From the NCBI GenBank assembly GCA_913774955.1, contig CAJYKV010000013.1:1-50551 (forward strand): a stretch of DNA of 50,551 nucleotides, read 5' to 3'. Position 1 is the stretch's first letter, and each line of letters begins with the position of its first letter. Origin of the DNA: an uncultured Acidovorax sp. GTDB taxonomy: Bacteria > Pseudomonadota > Gammaproteobacteria > Burkholderiales > Burkholderiaceae_C. Under the pieces are notes generated by a model, which was not told the origin of the DNA, made no database searches, and was given only the letters and a program-made list of their open reading frames with translations. The position numbers and the translations under genes are program-made. This document shows positions 25,154 to 33,380 of the stretch, in pieces.

Positions 25154-26320
25154 TCAGATGACCTCCAGTTCGGCGTTGAGGGCGCCCGCGGCCTTGATGG
25201 CCTGCAGGATGGCCAGCAGGTCCTGCGGCGTGGCGCCCAGCGTGTTGAGCGCGCGCACCACGTCGGCGAGCTGCGGCGACGGCGGCATCTGGATGATGTT
25301 GCCCGGCTCCTGCTTCACCGTGATGTCGCTCTTCTGCGCGACCACCGTCTGGCCCTGCGACAGCGGATTGGGCTGGCTGATCACCGGCGTGGAGCTGATG
25401 GTGATCGACAGGTTGCCATGCGCGATCGCGCAGGGGCCCAGCGTCACGGCCTGGTTGAACACGATGGAGCCCGTGCGGGCATTGATCACCACCTTGGCCG
25501 CCGGCGTGGCATCGGCCAGCGGAATTTCTTCCAGGTCGGCGATGAAGTTCACGCGTCCGCCCGGGTCTTGCGGGGCGCGCACCTGCACCGTGCGGCCATC
25601 CAGCGCCGTGGCGATGGACGCGCCCTTGCCGAGCTTGTCGTTGATGGCCCGCGCCACCTTGCGCGCGGTCTGGAAATCGGAGGCGTTGAGCCCGAGATTG
25701 ATCGTGTCGCCGTCGTTCAGCGGCGTGGGCACCGCGCGTTCCACCTGCGCGCCTTCGGGAATGCGCCCCGCGCTCAGGTGGTTGATCTGCACCTTGCTGC
25801 CGCCGGCCGCCGCGCCCGCGCCGCCCACGACGAGGTTGCCCTGCGCCAGCGCATAGATCTCGCCGTCGGCGCCGCGCAGCGGCGTGGCGATCAGCGTGCC
25901 GCCCTTGAGCGACTTGGCATTGCCCATCGAGGACACGCTCACGTCGATGAACTGCCCCGGCTGCGCGAACGCCGGCAGCTGCGCCGTCACGATCACGGTG
26001 GCCACGTTCTTGAGTTGCGGCGCGGCCGTGCCCGGCGGCAGGCTGATGCCCATCTGCTGCAGGTAGTTGGTGAGCGCCTGCGTGGTGATCGGCATCTGCG
26101 TGGTCTGGTCGCCGGTGCCGTCCAGCCCCACGACGAGGCCATAGCCCGTCAGCTGGTTGCTGCGCACCCCCTGCACGGCCGCCACTTCCTTGATGCGCAG
26201 CGCATGCGCGGGCGCCACCGCTCCCAGCAGGGCGAGGGCGGCGAGAGCGTGCGCTATCCCCAGCCGCAGGGCGGCCCGGTGCGCGCGTGCGAGGAAGGAG
26301 GTGGGGGCAGGAGACTTCAT
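25154..26320 (-). CDS. flgI: FlgI flagellar P-ring protein
   Basis: 388-residue periplasmic P-ring subunit. The signal peptide ends near AVAPAHA (~residue 40), then LRIKEVAAVQGVRSNQLTGYGLVVGLDGTGD, the family hallmark (shown in part), and a conserved C-terminus (LNTLGATPQDLLAILQAIK). Odd: no Shine-Dalgarno precedes ATG 26320. Instead a 6-base inverted repeat ACCGAT/ATCGGT (26324-26341) sits there, and the hipB-like insertion begins ~100 bases further upstream, separating flgI from flgH. Expression of flgIJKL must therefore cross antisense hipBA or use a new promoter. Confidence 0.96.
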   Translation of the reverse strand: MKSPAPTSFLARAHRAALRLGIAHALAALALLGAVAPAHALRIKEVAAVQGVRSNQLTGYGLVVGLDGTGDQTTQMPITTQALTNYLQQMGISLPPGTAAPQLKNVATVIVTAQLPAFAQPGQFIDVSVSSMGNAKSLKGGTLIATPLRGADGEIYALAQGNLVVGGAGAAAGGSKVQINHLSAGRIPEGAQVERAVPTPLNDGDTINLGLNASDFQTARKVARAINDKLGKGASIATALDGRTVQVRAPQDPGGRVNFIADLEEIPLADATPAAKVVINARTGSIVFNQAVTLGPCAIAHGNLSITISSTPVISQPNPLSQGQTVVAQKSDITVKQEPGNIIQMPPSPQLADVVRALNTLGATPQDLLAILQAIKAAGALNAELEVI

Positions 26321-26438
26321 GGCACCGATTGTGGGATCGGTCGGCCCCGGGGGATGGAGGGAAAAGGCGCCGGATCACCCGCTTTCTTGGCTGGATGCCG
26401 GGCAGGCAGAGCACCTTGTTGCGTGAAAATTTCTGCTG

Positions 26439-26557
26439 AAATCTAAGTGATCGCTTATTTTATTGTTTCCTCGGCTAATCCCTAAAATCGCAGTGATCAT
26501 TTCTATTTTGCGCCTGAATGGCTCAATATAGATAAAATCTAAGCACTCATTTCTATT
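26439..26557 (+). promoter_or_regulatory. hipB promoter with three operator-like repeats
   Basis: AT-rich region unlike its surroundings. It has three related ~23-base repeats starting AAATC at 26439, 26485 and 26535 (spacings 46 and 50). The last two are near-identical (AAATC..AG...TCATTTCTATT, 26485-26507 and 26535-26557). A weak promoter TTGCGC (26508-26513), 17-base spacer, GATAAA (26531-26536) lies between them, so HipB bound to repeats 2 and 3 would block it. This is the multi-operator layout known for hipBA autoregulation. Confidence 0.6.
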
Positions 26558-26565
26558 GGAGTGCT
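26542..26565 (+). other. Hairpin covering the hipB ribosome-binding site
   Basis: AGCACTC (26542-26548) and GAGTGCT (26559-26565) are perfect complements around a 10-base loop. The Shine-Dalgarno GGAG (26558-26561) lies at the loop edge and in the 3' arm, two bases from the hipB ATG region (26568). If the transcript starts upstream of 26542 this would dampen translation. Confidence 0.4.
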
Positions 26566-26567
26566 CT

Positions 26568-26921
26568 ATGAAGACCTATTCGATCAACGATGTTGGCGAT
26601 CTTGGTCAGGTCATCCGTGCCGCACGCAAAGCCCATGGCCTCCGCCAAGACGACTTGGCGGGCAGCGCGGGGGTGAGCCATGTGTATATGCGCGATCTGG
26701 AACATGGGAAGGAAACCATTCAGATGGGCCGCGCTCTGAAGGTCTTGAAGGAATTAGGCGTCAGGTTCGAGGTAGCGATACCTGACGATGTCCATGAGCG
26801 GCTGATGGGGGATCAAAAGAAGGCAGCACTGCTGAAAGCGGCGCGCGCTCTTCTTGAGAGTCATGAGCCGTCTCCGAATGCCATGGAGTCGGTAAGGTCT
26901 GCCAGGGTGGAACGCAAGTGA
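26568..26921 (+). CDS. hipB: HipB-like XRE-family antitoxin/repressor
   Basis: 117-residue protein with an N-terminal helix-turn-helix of the XRE/HipB type (residues ~12-70; LGQVIRAARKAHGLRQDDLA; SHVYMRDLEHGKETIQMG) and a charged C-terminal tail. It would bind the repeats upstream and, in an intact module, neutralise HipA. ATG 26568 follows TTGGAG at 8 bases. Its stop overlaps the hipA GTG (GTGA). It lies antisense within the flagellar operon between flgH and flgI, and its upstream DNA is markedly AT-rich, pointing to acquisition by transfer. It appears intact even though its partner is broken. Confidence 0.85.
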   Translation: MKTYSINDVGDLGQVIRAARKAHGLRQDDLAGSAGVSHVYMRDLEHGKETIQMGRALKVLKELGVRFEVAIPDDVHERLMGDQKKAALLKAARALLESHEPSPNAMESVRSARVERK

Positions 26922-27754
26922 GCCAACGCAGCTTGGCCGTGCTCATCAACGGCGAATGGATGGGCGACTTGACCGACCAGAACAACCTCTGGGGCTTCCA
27001 GTACGCTGCCAGTTGGCTGTCCCGTCGCCATCCCTATCCGCTGTCTCCCTCTTTGCCGCTGGGCCCGGAGCCGCTGCTGGATGGCGCCACGGTCCGGCCG
27101 GTGCAGTGGTTCTTTGACAACCTCCTGCCCGAAGAGACGCTGCGCACCGTGATTGGCAGCGAAGAAGGGAAGACGCGGCGCAGGGAACGCAGGAACTCGC
27201 CCATGAGGTGCTGTCCGCGCGCATCCGTCAACTGCCGATGACGTCCCTGAACAAACAGGCCGCCAAACGCATGTCGCTGGCGGGTGCTCAGCACAAGATG
27301 GTCGTTTGCTTCGATCCCGCGACGGGCGGGCTGGCCGAGCCTTTGGAGGGCAGCGCCTCCACCCACATCCTCAAACCCGACTCCAACGCGGTCGGCTACC
27401 GCGGTCTACCACACGCCGGCCTTGGCGGACGAGCCGTCCATGGCCGTGTGGCCCGCGGAAACCCTGGCCATGCCGGTGGCCGGCGCAGCGAAATTCTGCG
27501 AGGTCACACAGGAGAAACTGGTGGCCACCGGTATCGAGCTGGGCCTCGGCAAAGGCACGGCAGCACGGGAAACCACCCGGATGATCGCGCGGTTGCCGGA
27601 GGCCGCAGACGGGCTGATCCAGCAGATGACCGAGGAATATGAATCCATGCCGATCCTCGCTCGGGTCACGCCCGGAACCCGGGCCGCCGAACTGCACCTG
27701 CTGCGTGCGATCCGCCACGTGGTGATCGCCGACATGCTGGCGCGCATGAGGTAG
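26918..27754 (+). pseudogene. hipA: hipA-like kinase remnant, core deleted and frameshifted
   Basis: Remnant of a HipA-family Ser/Thr kinase toxin in three pieces. Residues from GTG 26918 give the N-terminal domain (GEWMGDLTDQNNLWGFQYA; VQWFFDNLLPEETLRTVIG). Near 27170 the reading continues in the +2 frame as EDAAQGTQELAHEVLSARIR...AKRMSLAGAQHKM...STHILKPDSNAVGYR. Near 27400 it returns to the first frame as AVYHTPALADEPSMAVWP, running to 27754. The catalytic and Mg-binding middle of HipA, normally ~150-200 residues between STHILKP and the YHTPAFAD-like block, is missing, and a shorter part is missing near 27170. The second junction carries a CGCGGTC repeat (27387-27393, 27400-27406). It cannot be an active kinase. 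Confidence 0.85.
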
Positions 27755-27798
27755 CTCCTGCCAGCCGTTGCGCGGGCCACGCCGCGCGCTTCAGACCT

Positions 27799-28515
27799 TC
27801 AGAACGGCGCCACCGAATTGAACGCCCGCGCCAGCCATCCCATGGCCTGGGCCTCGGCCGGGGAGCCGCGTCCGCGCGACTGCACGCGGGCATTCGCCAC
27901 CAGGGTGGAACTGACCACGCTGCCCGGCTGCAGCGACCGCGGGTCCACGGTGCCCGAGAAGCGCAGCACGTCCACGTTCTCGGCCACGCCGATCTGCTTC
28001 TCGCCCGCGATCACGAGGTGGCCGTTGGGCAGCACGTCGACCACGGTGGTGGTGATGGTGCCCGTGAAGGTGTTGCTGCTCTGCAGGTCGCCCTTGCCCT
28101 CGAAGTTGTTGGTGCTGTTGCCGCCCAGCTTCAGCTTGCCGAGGTCGCCCGCGCCGATGAACGGGAACGCGCTCACGCCGGCCGTGTTGGCGGCCGAGCG
28201 GTCCACCTTGGAGCTGGACTTCTGGGATGCGGAGATCGTCTCAACGATCTGGATGGTGACGATGTCGCCCACGAGCCGCGCGCGGCGGTCCTCGAACGCC
28301 GGCCGGTAGCTGGCGGCGTGGAACAGGCTGCCCGTGGCCGGCCCGGTCGCGCGGGGTACCGTCTGCACGGCGATCGGCGCCTGGGTGGGCGGCATGTCGA
28401 TCGGCGGCGGCGGGTTGACGGTGGCGCAGCCGGTGGCGGCCAGCAGGGCGGCCACGGCGGCGAGGCGTGCGACGGGAACGCGAAGGAGGAGGAGGGGAGC
28501 GGCGGTGTGCGGCAT
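27799..28515 (-). CDS. flgH: FlgH flagellar L-ring lipoprotein
   Basis: 238-residue outer-membrane lipoprotein forming the L-ring. A signal peptide ends in LLAATGC, with the acylated Cys at residue 30. Family blocks follow: YRPAFEDRRARLVGDIVTIQI, SSNTFTGTITTTVVDVLPNG, LVIAGEKQIGV and RFSGTVDPRSL. ATG 28515 gives a normal-length signal peptide; in-frame starts at 28557 (ATG) and 28560 (GTG) touch the flgG stop and would add 14-15 residues, which coupling might favour. It ends 45 bases from the hipA remnant on the opposite strand. In the usual flgGHIJ order flgI should follow directly; here the hipBA insertion intervenes. Confidence 0.95.
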   Translation of the reverse strand: MPHTAAPLLLLRVPVARLAAVAALLAATGCATVNPPPPIDMPPTQAPIAVQTVPRATGPATGSLFHAASYRPAFEDRRARLVGDIVTIQIVETISASQKSSSKVDRSAANTAGVSAFPFIGAGDLGKLKLGGNSTNNFEGKGDLQSSNTFTGTITTTVVDVLPNGHLVIAGEKQIGVAENVDVLRFSGTVDPRSLQPGSVVSSTLVANARVQSRGRGSPAEAQAMGWLARAFNSVAPF

Positions 28516-28556
28516 GGTCGGTATCCCGGAAGTCAGGAGGGAGGAGGGGGCGCGCA

Positions 28557-29339
28557 TCACAGCTGCGCGAGCTTGGCCAGCATCTGGTCGGACGTCTGGA
28601 TGGCCTTGGAATTCATTTCGTAGGCGCGCTGGGTCTGGATCATCGACACCAGCTCTTCCACCACGTTCACGTTCGAGGTTTCGAGGAAGCCCTGGCGGAT
28701 GATGCCCAGGCCGTTGGTGCCCGGCGTGCCCTGCTGGGGCTGGCCCGAGGCGGCGGATTCCTTGAACAGGTTCTGCCCTACGGGCTCCAGGCCGGCCGAG
28801 TTGATGAAGCTCGCCATGGCCAGCGTGCCGATCTGCTGCGGCGCGGTCGTTCCCGGCACCGTGGCCGAGACGATGCCGTCCGTGCTGATGCTGATGCCGG
28901 TGGCGTTGGCCGGCACGGTGATGCCGTTGGCCACGGGCAGGCCGCTGGACGTGACCATGCGCCCCTGCGAATCCAGCTGGAACGAGCCGTCGCGGGTGTA
29001 GCCGGCGGTGCCGTCGGGCATCGTCACCTGGAAGAAGCCGTTGCCGTTGATCGCCACGTCCAAATTGTTGTTGGACTGCGCCAGGCTGCCCTGCGTGAAG
29101 TTGCGGCTGGTCGCCACCGTGCGCACGCCCAGGCCCAGGTGCAGGCCGGTGGGCAGCTGGTTCTGCTCGGTGGTCTGCGCGCCCACCTGGCGCAGGTTCT
29201 GGTACATCAGGTCTTCGAACACTGCGTTGTTGCGCTTGTAGCCCGTGGTGGAGACGTTGGCGAGGTTGTGGGAGATCACGTCCAGCTGCGTCTGCTGGGC
29301 GGACATGCCGGTCTTGGCGATCCAGAGCGAATTGATCAT
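28557..29339 (-). CDS. flgG: FlgG distal rod protein
   Basis: 260-residue distal rod subunit, the usual length for FlgG. The N-terminus [20 protein letters not shown] with [16 protein letters not shown] and the C-terminus ([26 protein letters not shown]) are the axial-protein end motifs. GAGGAA precedes ATG 29339. Its TGA overlaps or touches possible flgH starts. It is exported by the flagellar type III apparatus and assembles between FlgF and the hook FlgE. Nothing odd in sequence. Confidence 0.98.
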   Translation of the reverse strand: MINSLWIAKTGMSAQQTQLDVISHNLANVSTTGYKRNNAVFEDLMYQNLRQVGAQTTEQNQLPTGLHLGLGVRTVATSRNFTQGSLAQSNNNLDVAINGNGFFQVTMPDGTAGYTRDGSFQLDSQGRMVTSSGLPVANGITVPANATGISISTDGIVSATVPGTTAPQQIGTLAMASFINSAGLEPVGQNLFKESAASGQPQQGTPGTNGLGIIRQGFLETSNVNVVEELVSMIQTQRAYEMNSKAIQTSDQMLAKLAQL

Positions 29340-29409
29340 GGCGGTTCCTCGGAGGGATGCGGGCGTGGGGTGCGTGCGGGGCGGGGCGGCGGCGTCGGCG
29401 GCGAGGCCG

Positions 29410-30150
29410 TCAGCCGTTCAGGTTGAGCAGCTGGGCGGCCGTCTTGTCGTTGTTCTCGGCCGTCTGCAGCAGGCGCATCTGGGCTTCGAACTGCCGGGAG
29501 GCGGAGATCATCCCGACCATGCTTTCCACGGCGTTCACGTTCGAGCCCTCCAGCGCGCCGGACAGCAGCCGCCCGTTCGGATCGTTGGGCATCGGGTCGC
29601 CCGACGCGGTGCGGAAGAGGGCGTCGTCGCCGCGCTTGAGCGGGTCTTCCAGCGTGGGCGTGGCGAGCTTCAGGCGGCCGATCGGCGTGGCCTGCTGGCC
29701 CGCGACGCGCGCGGTGATGGTGCCGTCCGAACCGAGCGACACGTCGGCGCCGGGCGGCACGTCGATCGGGCCGCCGCCGTCCGACAGCACCGTGAGGCCG
29801 TTGGAGGTGCGCAGCTGCCCTTCGGCCGTGACCTCGAAGCTGCCGTTGCGGGTGTAGGCCTCGGTGCCGTCCAGCCCCTGTACCGCGAACCACGCATTGC
29901 CCACGGCCATCGCGTCCAGGTTGCGGCCGGTGCGCTGCACCGGGCCCGGCGTCTGCACGTGGCCCGAGGTCGCCTCCAGCGCGAACACGCGGGTCTTGGA
30001 GCCGTCGCCCTGCACGGGCACCGCGCGGAACGTGGACATCTCCGCGCGGAAGCCGTTGGTGGAGGCGTTCGCGAGGTTGTTGGCCAGCACCGCCTGCCGT
30101 TGCGCGGCGGCGCTGGCGCCCGTCATGGAGGTGTAGATGATGTGGTCCAT
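29410..30150 (-). CDS. flgF: FlgF proximal rod protein
   Basis: 246-residue proximal rod subunit. The N-terminus [20 protein letters not shown] with [17 protein letters not shown] and the C-terminal [20 protein letters not shown] are typical of FlgF. It lies between flgE and flgG with gaps of 64 and 70 bases. The Shine-Dalgarno before ATG 30150 is poor, unlike its neighbours, which might lower its yield relative to FlgG and FlgE; FlgF is needed in few copies. Confidence 0.97.
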   Translation of the reverse strand: MDHIIYTSMTGASAAAQRQAVLANNLANASTNGFRAEMSTFRAVPVQGDGSKTRVFALEATSGHVQTPGPVQRTGRNLDAMAVGNAWFAVQGLDGTEAYTRNGSFEVTAEGQLRTSNGLTVLSDGGGPIDVPPGADVSLGSDGTITARVAGQQATPIGRLKLATPTLEDPLKRGDDALFRTASGDPMPNDPNGRLLSGALEGSNVNAVESMVGMISASRQFEAQMRLLQTAENNDKTAAQLLNLNG

Positions 30151-30214
30151 CGCTCGGCCTGCAGGAAGAGGGAATGCGTTCGGGGATCAGTAGCGGGTCA
30201 GGGCGGGCCGGACG

Positions 30215-31492
30215 TCAGCGCAGGTTCACCAGCGTGGACATCACCTGGTCCTGAGTCTTGATGGTCTGCGCGTTGGCCTGGTAGGCCCGCTGGGCGGTCA
30301 TCATGTTCACCAGCTCGGCCGTGAGGTCCACGTTGGAATCCTCCAGCGCGCCGGAGCGCAGGCCGCCGAACTTGCCTTCCGTGGGCGTGCCCAGCACCGG
30401 CTGGCCCGACTGGAAGGTTTCCACCCAGTTGTTGTTGCCCACCGAGGCGAGGCCCTGCGTGTTGCGGAAGCTGGCCAGCGCCACCTGCCCCTCGGCGCGC
30501 GTCACGCCGTTGGAGTAGCGCGTCATCACCGTGCCGTTGTTCTCGATGCTGATGCCGGTGAGTTCGCCGGCGGTGTAGCCGTCCTGCGACAGGTTCGACA
30601 CGGCGAAGGCCTTGCCGTACTGCGACACGCCGTCGAGCTTGATCTGCACCGTGTAGTCGGCCAGTCCGTTCGGGTTGGGCGGCGTGGGCTTGACGGTGAG
30701 CGGCATCTGGAAGCCGGTCTCGGGCGCGGTCGCCGCCGGCGAGACGATCTTGCCGCTCGCGTCGAACTTGATCTGGCCGATGGGCGTGGCCACCACCGGC
30801 GGGTTGGCCGTGGCGTCGTCCAGCTTGTCGTACACGTCCCAGGTGTTGGCGCCGTTCTTCTGGAAGTACAGGCTCACCGGCTTGGCCACGCCCTGGCTGT
30901 CGTACACGTTGATCGACGTGCCGTAGGTGGAGCGCGGCGTGGCGGGTACGGGCGGCGTGGCGGTGGCGTCGCCGGCGGCATCGGGCGCGCGGGCGTCGAG
31001 GTTGAATTCCGCGGTGATCGCCGTGGTCTGCTTGGCGGGAATCGGCTTGGAGGTGGGGAAGGTGAGCGGGGCGGCGTTGCTGGCCGTGCGCTTGCCCGTG
31101 ACCGGGTCGAGCGCATAGCCCATCACCTGCGCCTTCGTATTGGTCACCAGCTGGCCGTTGCTGTCGAGCTTGAAGTTGCCGGCGCGGGTGTAGGCGCGCG
31201 AGCCGTCGGGCTGCTGCAGCGTGAAGAAGCCGTCGCCGTTGATCGCCACGTCCAGGCTGTTGCCGGTGACGGAGATGTTGCCCTGGTTGAACTGCTGCGC
31301 GACCGCGCCCAGCTCCACCCCGATGCCGGCGTTGGTGCCGCCCGCGGAGCCGATGGCGTTGGCCACCATCTCGGCGAATTCGGCGCGCGAGGACTTGAAG
31401 CCCACGGTGCCGGAGTTGGCGACGTTGTGGCCGATCACGTCCAGGTTCTTGCTGGCGGCGTTGAGGCCGGACAGGCCTTGCTGGAAGCTCAT
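30215..31492 (-). CDS. flgE: FlgE hook protein
   Basis: 425-residue hook subunit. The N-terminal MSFQQGLSGLNAASKNLDVI with GHNVANSGTVGFKSSRAEFA, the D-domain middle, and the C-terminal ALEDSNVDLTAELVNMMTAQ are standard. GAGGAG precedes ATG 31492. It lies downstream of flgD, which caps hook growth. Length is similar to the 402-403 residues in enterobacteria, slightly extended in the central surface domain (~residues 170-300, rich in Pro/Ala/Thr). Confidence 0.98.
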   Translation of the reverse strand: MSFQQGLSGLNAASKNLDVIGHNVANSGTVGFKSSRAEFAEMVANAIGSAGGTNAGIGVELGAVAQQFNQGNISVTGNSLDVAINGDGFFTLQQPDGSRAYTRAGNFKLDSNGQLVTNTKAQVMGYALDPVTGKRTASNAAPLTFPTSKPIPAKQTTAITAEFNLDARAPDAAGDATATPPVPATPRSTYGTSINVYDSQGVAKPVSLYFQKNGANTWDVYDKLDDATANPPVVATPIGQIKFDASGKIVSPAATAPETGFQMPLTVKPTPPNPNGLADYTVQIKLDGVSQYGKAFAVSNLSQDGYTAGELTGISIENNGTVMTRYSNGVTRAEGQVALASFRNTQGLASVGNNNWVETFQSGQPVLGTPTEGKFGGLRSGALEDSNVDLTAELVNMMTAQRAYQANAQTIKTQDQVMSTLVNLR

Positions 31493-31552
31493 GGTGTTCT
31501 CCTCGGGAGGCGGGGTATGGGGGTGTCGTGCGGGGATGGATGCGCCGGGCCG

Positions 31553-32203
31553 TCAGAGCACCGCGCGGATGTTGCTGTAGTTCACCGTGCTGCCGGTGTC
31601 CAGGTTCAGCGTGAGGGCGCCGGCGTTGGAGCCCGTGCCGAGCACCTTGGCCTGCATGAGCGGCGTCGCCTCGACGGCGCCGTCCTTGGTGGAGGCCACC
31701 ACGCGGAACTTCAGGTCGCTGCGGGTGCCGGTGTATTTGCTGCCGTCCCAGGAGAAGTCGTGGCGGCCGGCAGCGCTCGCGCCCACGTCCACCGTGTCGA
31801 CCACCTGGCCGCCGGGCGTGACGACCTCCACCTTCACGTCGGTGGCGGCGCCCTTGAGCTCGAAGGAGCCGCTGCCGGCGCTGTCCTTGAAGGTCATCTT
31901 GTCGCCTTCGGTCAGCACGCTGCGGCCGATCATCATCGTGCCCTGCAGCGTCTGCATGGTCGTGAACTGCTCGGCCATGGTCTGCATGCTCAGGTTGAGC
32001 TGCTGGATGCCCGTCACCGTGTTGATCTGCGCCATCTGCGAGGTCATCTGGGCGTTGTCCAGCGGGTTCATCGGGTCCTGGTTGTTGAGCTGCGCGACCA
32101 GCAGCTTCAGGAACCGGTCCTGCGCGGCGGCCGGATCGGTGGCGGAGTTCGAGCTGGAGCCCGAGTTCACGGTGGCCGTGGAGCCGACGGGGTTGAGGAT
32201 CAT
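31553..32203 (-). CDS. flgD: FlgD hook-capping scaffold protein
   Basis: 216-residue hook cap that guides FlgE assembly and is later discarded. The N-terminal FLKLLVAQLNNQDPMNPLDNAQ-type block (seen at ~30-50), TSQMAQINTVTGIQQLN, and a C-terminal FlgD Ig-like/tudor region (MIGRSVLTEGDKMTF; DFSWDGSKYTGTRS) are present. A Ser/Thr/Asn-rich N-terminus (STATVNSGSSSNSAT) serves as the export region. Position between flgC and flgE is canonical. Confidence 0.97.
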   Translation of the reverse strand: MILNPVGSTATVNSGSSSNSATDPAAAQDRFLKLLVAQLNNQDPMNPLDNAQMTSQMAQINTVTGIQQLNLSMQTMAEQFTTMQTLQGTMMIGRSVLTEGDKMTFKDSAGSGSFELKGAATDVKVEVVTPGGQVVDTVDVGASAAGRHDFSWDGSKYTGTRSDLKFRVVASTKDGAVEATPLMQAKVLGTGSNAGALTLNLDTGSTVNYSNIRAVL

Positions 32204-32227
32204 GGTGCGGACCTTCGGGGAAAGGGG

Positions 32228-32632
32228 TTACTGGCCCATCTGCAGCGTCTTGAGCAGCAGCGACTTGGTGGTGTTCATGACCTCGACGTTGTTCTGGTAG
32301 GAGCGCGAGGCCGAGATCATGTTGACCATCTCTTCCACCGCGTTCACGTTGGAATGGGTCACATAGCCTTCCGCATCGGCCTGCGGGTGGCTGGGGTCGT
32401 GCACGCGCTTGCCGGGCGTCTGGCTTTCGCTGATGGCGCTCACGCGCACGCCGGCCGCGCCCTCGTCGCCCATGGGCGCCGTCTGGAACACCACCTGCCG
32501 CGCCTTGTAGGCCTGCCCGTCCGGGCCGGCCACGGCATCGACGTTGGCGAGGTTGCTGGCCACGATGTTGAGTCGCTGCGCCTGCGCGCTGATCGCGCTG
32601 CCGGAGACGCCGAAGATGGAGAACATGGACAT
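32228..32632 (-). CDS. flgC: FlgC proximal rod protein
   Basis: 134-residue proximal rod subunit, the usual FlgC length. The N-terminal FGVSGSAISAQAQRLNIVA with SNLANVDAV and the C-terminal HSNVNAVEEMVNMISASRSY motifs fit. It follows flgB after 55 bases. Nothing unusual apart from a double Met-rich start (MSMFSIF). Confidence 0.97.
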   Translation of the reverse strand: MSMFSIFGVSGSAISAQAQRLNIVASNLANVDAVAGPDGQAYKARQVVFQTAPMGDEGAAGVRVSAISESQTPGKRVHDPSHPQADAEGYVTHSNVNAVEEMVNMISASRSYQNNVEVMNTTKSLLLKTLQMGQ

Positions 32633-32687
32633 GGCGGGAATCGCTTTCTGGTGCGGGGCCGGTCGTGCGGGGGCGGGGCGCGGCGGC

Positions 32688-33131
32688 TTACTGGCCCTGG
32701 ATCGCGCTCAGCATCGTGCGCGCGTTGCCGTTGATGAAACGCAGCGTGGCCTCGTAGCGCACGGCGTTGTCCGCGAACGCTGCCCGTTCCCGGTCCAGGT
32801 CCACGGTGTTGTTGTCCATGCTCGGCTGGGTCTGCACCGTGTAGCCCATGGCGCTGCCGGAACCCATGCCCGTCGTGGCGGCCGGCAGGGGAATGTGGCG
32901 CGGGTCGCTGGTGCTCTGCTGGCGCTGGATCGCGCGCTCGGCGGTGCTGAAGGTGGCGCCCGTACCCTGGCCGGTGGCCTCGCGCAGCGCATCGCCGAAG
33001 TTGAAGTCGCGCGCCACGTAGCCGGGCGTGTCGGCATTGGCGATGTTGCTCGCGATGGCGCGCTGGCGCTCGGCACGCAGCATCAGCGCGTTGCCGTGGA
33101 AATCCAGTCGTTCGGTCAACTTGTCGAGCAT
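32688..33131 (-). CDS. flgB: FlgB proximal rod protein
   Basis: 147-residue proximal rod subunit, first gene of flgBCDEFGHIJKL. MLDKLTERLDFHGNALMLRA, SNIANADTPGYVARDF and the C-terminal MDNNTVDLDRERAAFADNAV are typical. AAGGTG precedes ATG 33131. Upstream, at 33204-33265, lies a promoter whose elements align base for base in spacing with those before flhB. The divergent flgA gene begins at 33381. Confidence 0.97.
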   Translation of the reverse strand: MLDKLTERLDFHGNALMLRAERQRAIASNIANADTPGYVARDFNFGDALREATGQGTGATFSTAERAIQRQQSTSDPRHIPLPAATTGMGSGSAMGYTVQTQPSMDNNTVDLDRERAAFADNAVRYEATLRFINGNARTMLSAIQGQ

Positions 33132-33203
33132 GGGAGCACCTTGCGGAAATCGGGGTTCGGGGCCGGCCCGGCGCAGTGGCCACGGGTTCTCGGCGTGGGA
33201 CCG

Positions 33204-33265
33204 ATTATGGAAACGGGCCCGTTTTTCTAAAGCGCGAAGAACGCAGGGATTGGCGCGCAGTTCGG
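33204..33265 (-). promoter_or_regulatory. flgB operon promoter, class II type with upstream dyad
   Basis: Read on the minus strand: CCGAA (33265-33261), 22 bases, TTCGCGCTTTAGA (33238-33226) with -35 TTTAGA (33231-33226), a 16-base spacer, and -10 CATAAT (33209-33204) followed by CGG. The flhB upstream region has the same elements at identical distances. The spacer contains the 14-base palindrome AAACGGGCCCGTTT (33211-33224). The dyad position, just upstream of a poor -35, suits an FlhDC-like activator. Confidence 0.7.
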
Positions 33266-33380
33266 TCCTTCGCCGGGGCCCGCACGCCCTAGAGTGCAGG
33301 TTGTGCAATGGCCCCCGGACCGCCCCCCGTCCGCCGCGGCCCCCGTCCATTTCCGCAGCGCCGCTGCCCAGGAGGCCCCC

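Noticed and set aside
26418-27772. GTTGCG at 26418-26423 and 27767-27772 as target-site duplication of the hipBA insertion
   Set aside because: A six-base match between two windows of this size is expected by chance, and no transposase, inverted ends or integrase are present.
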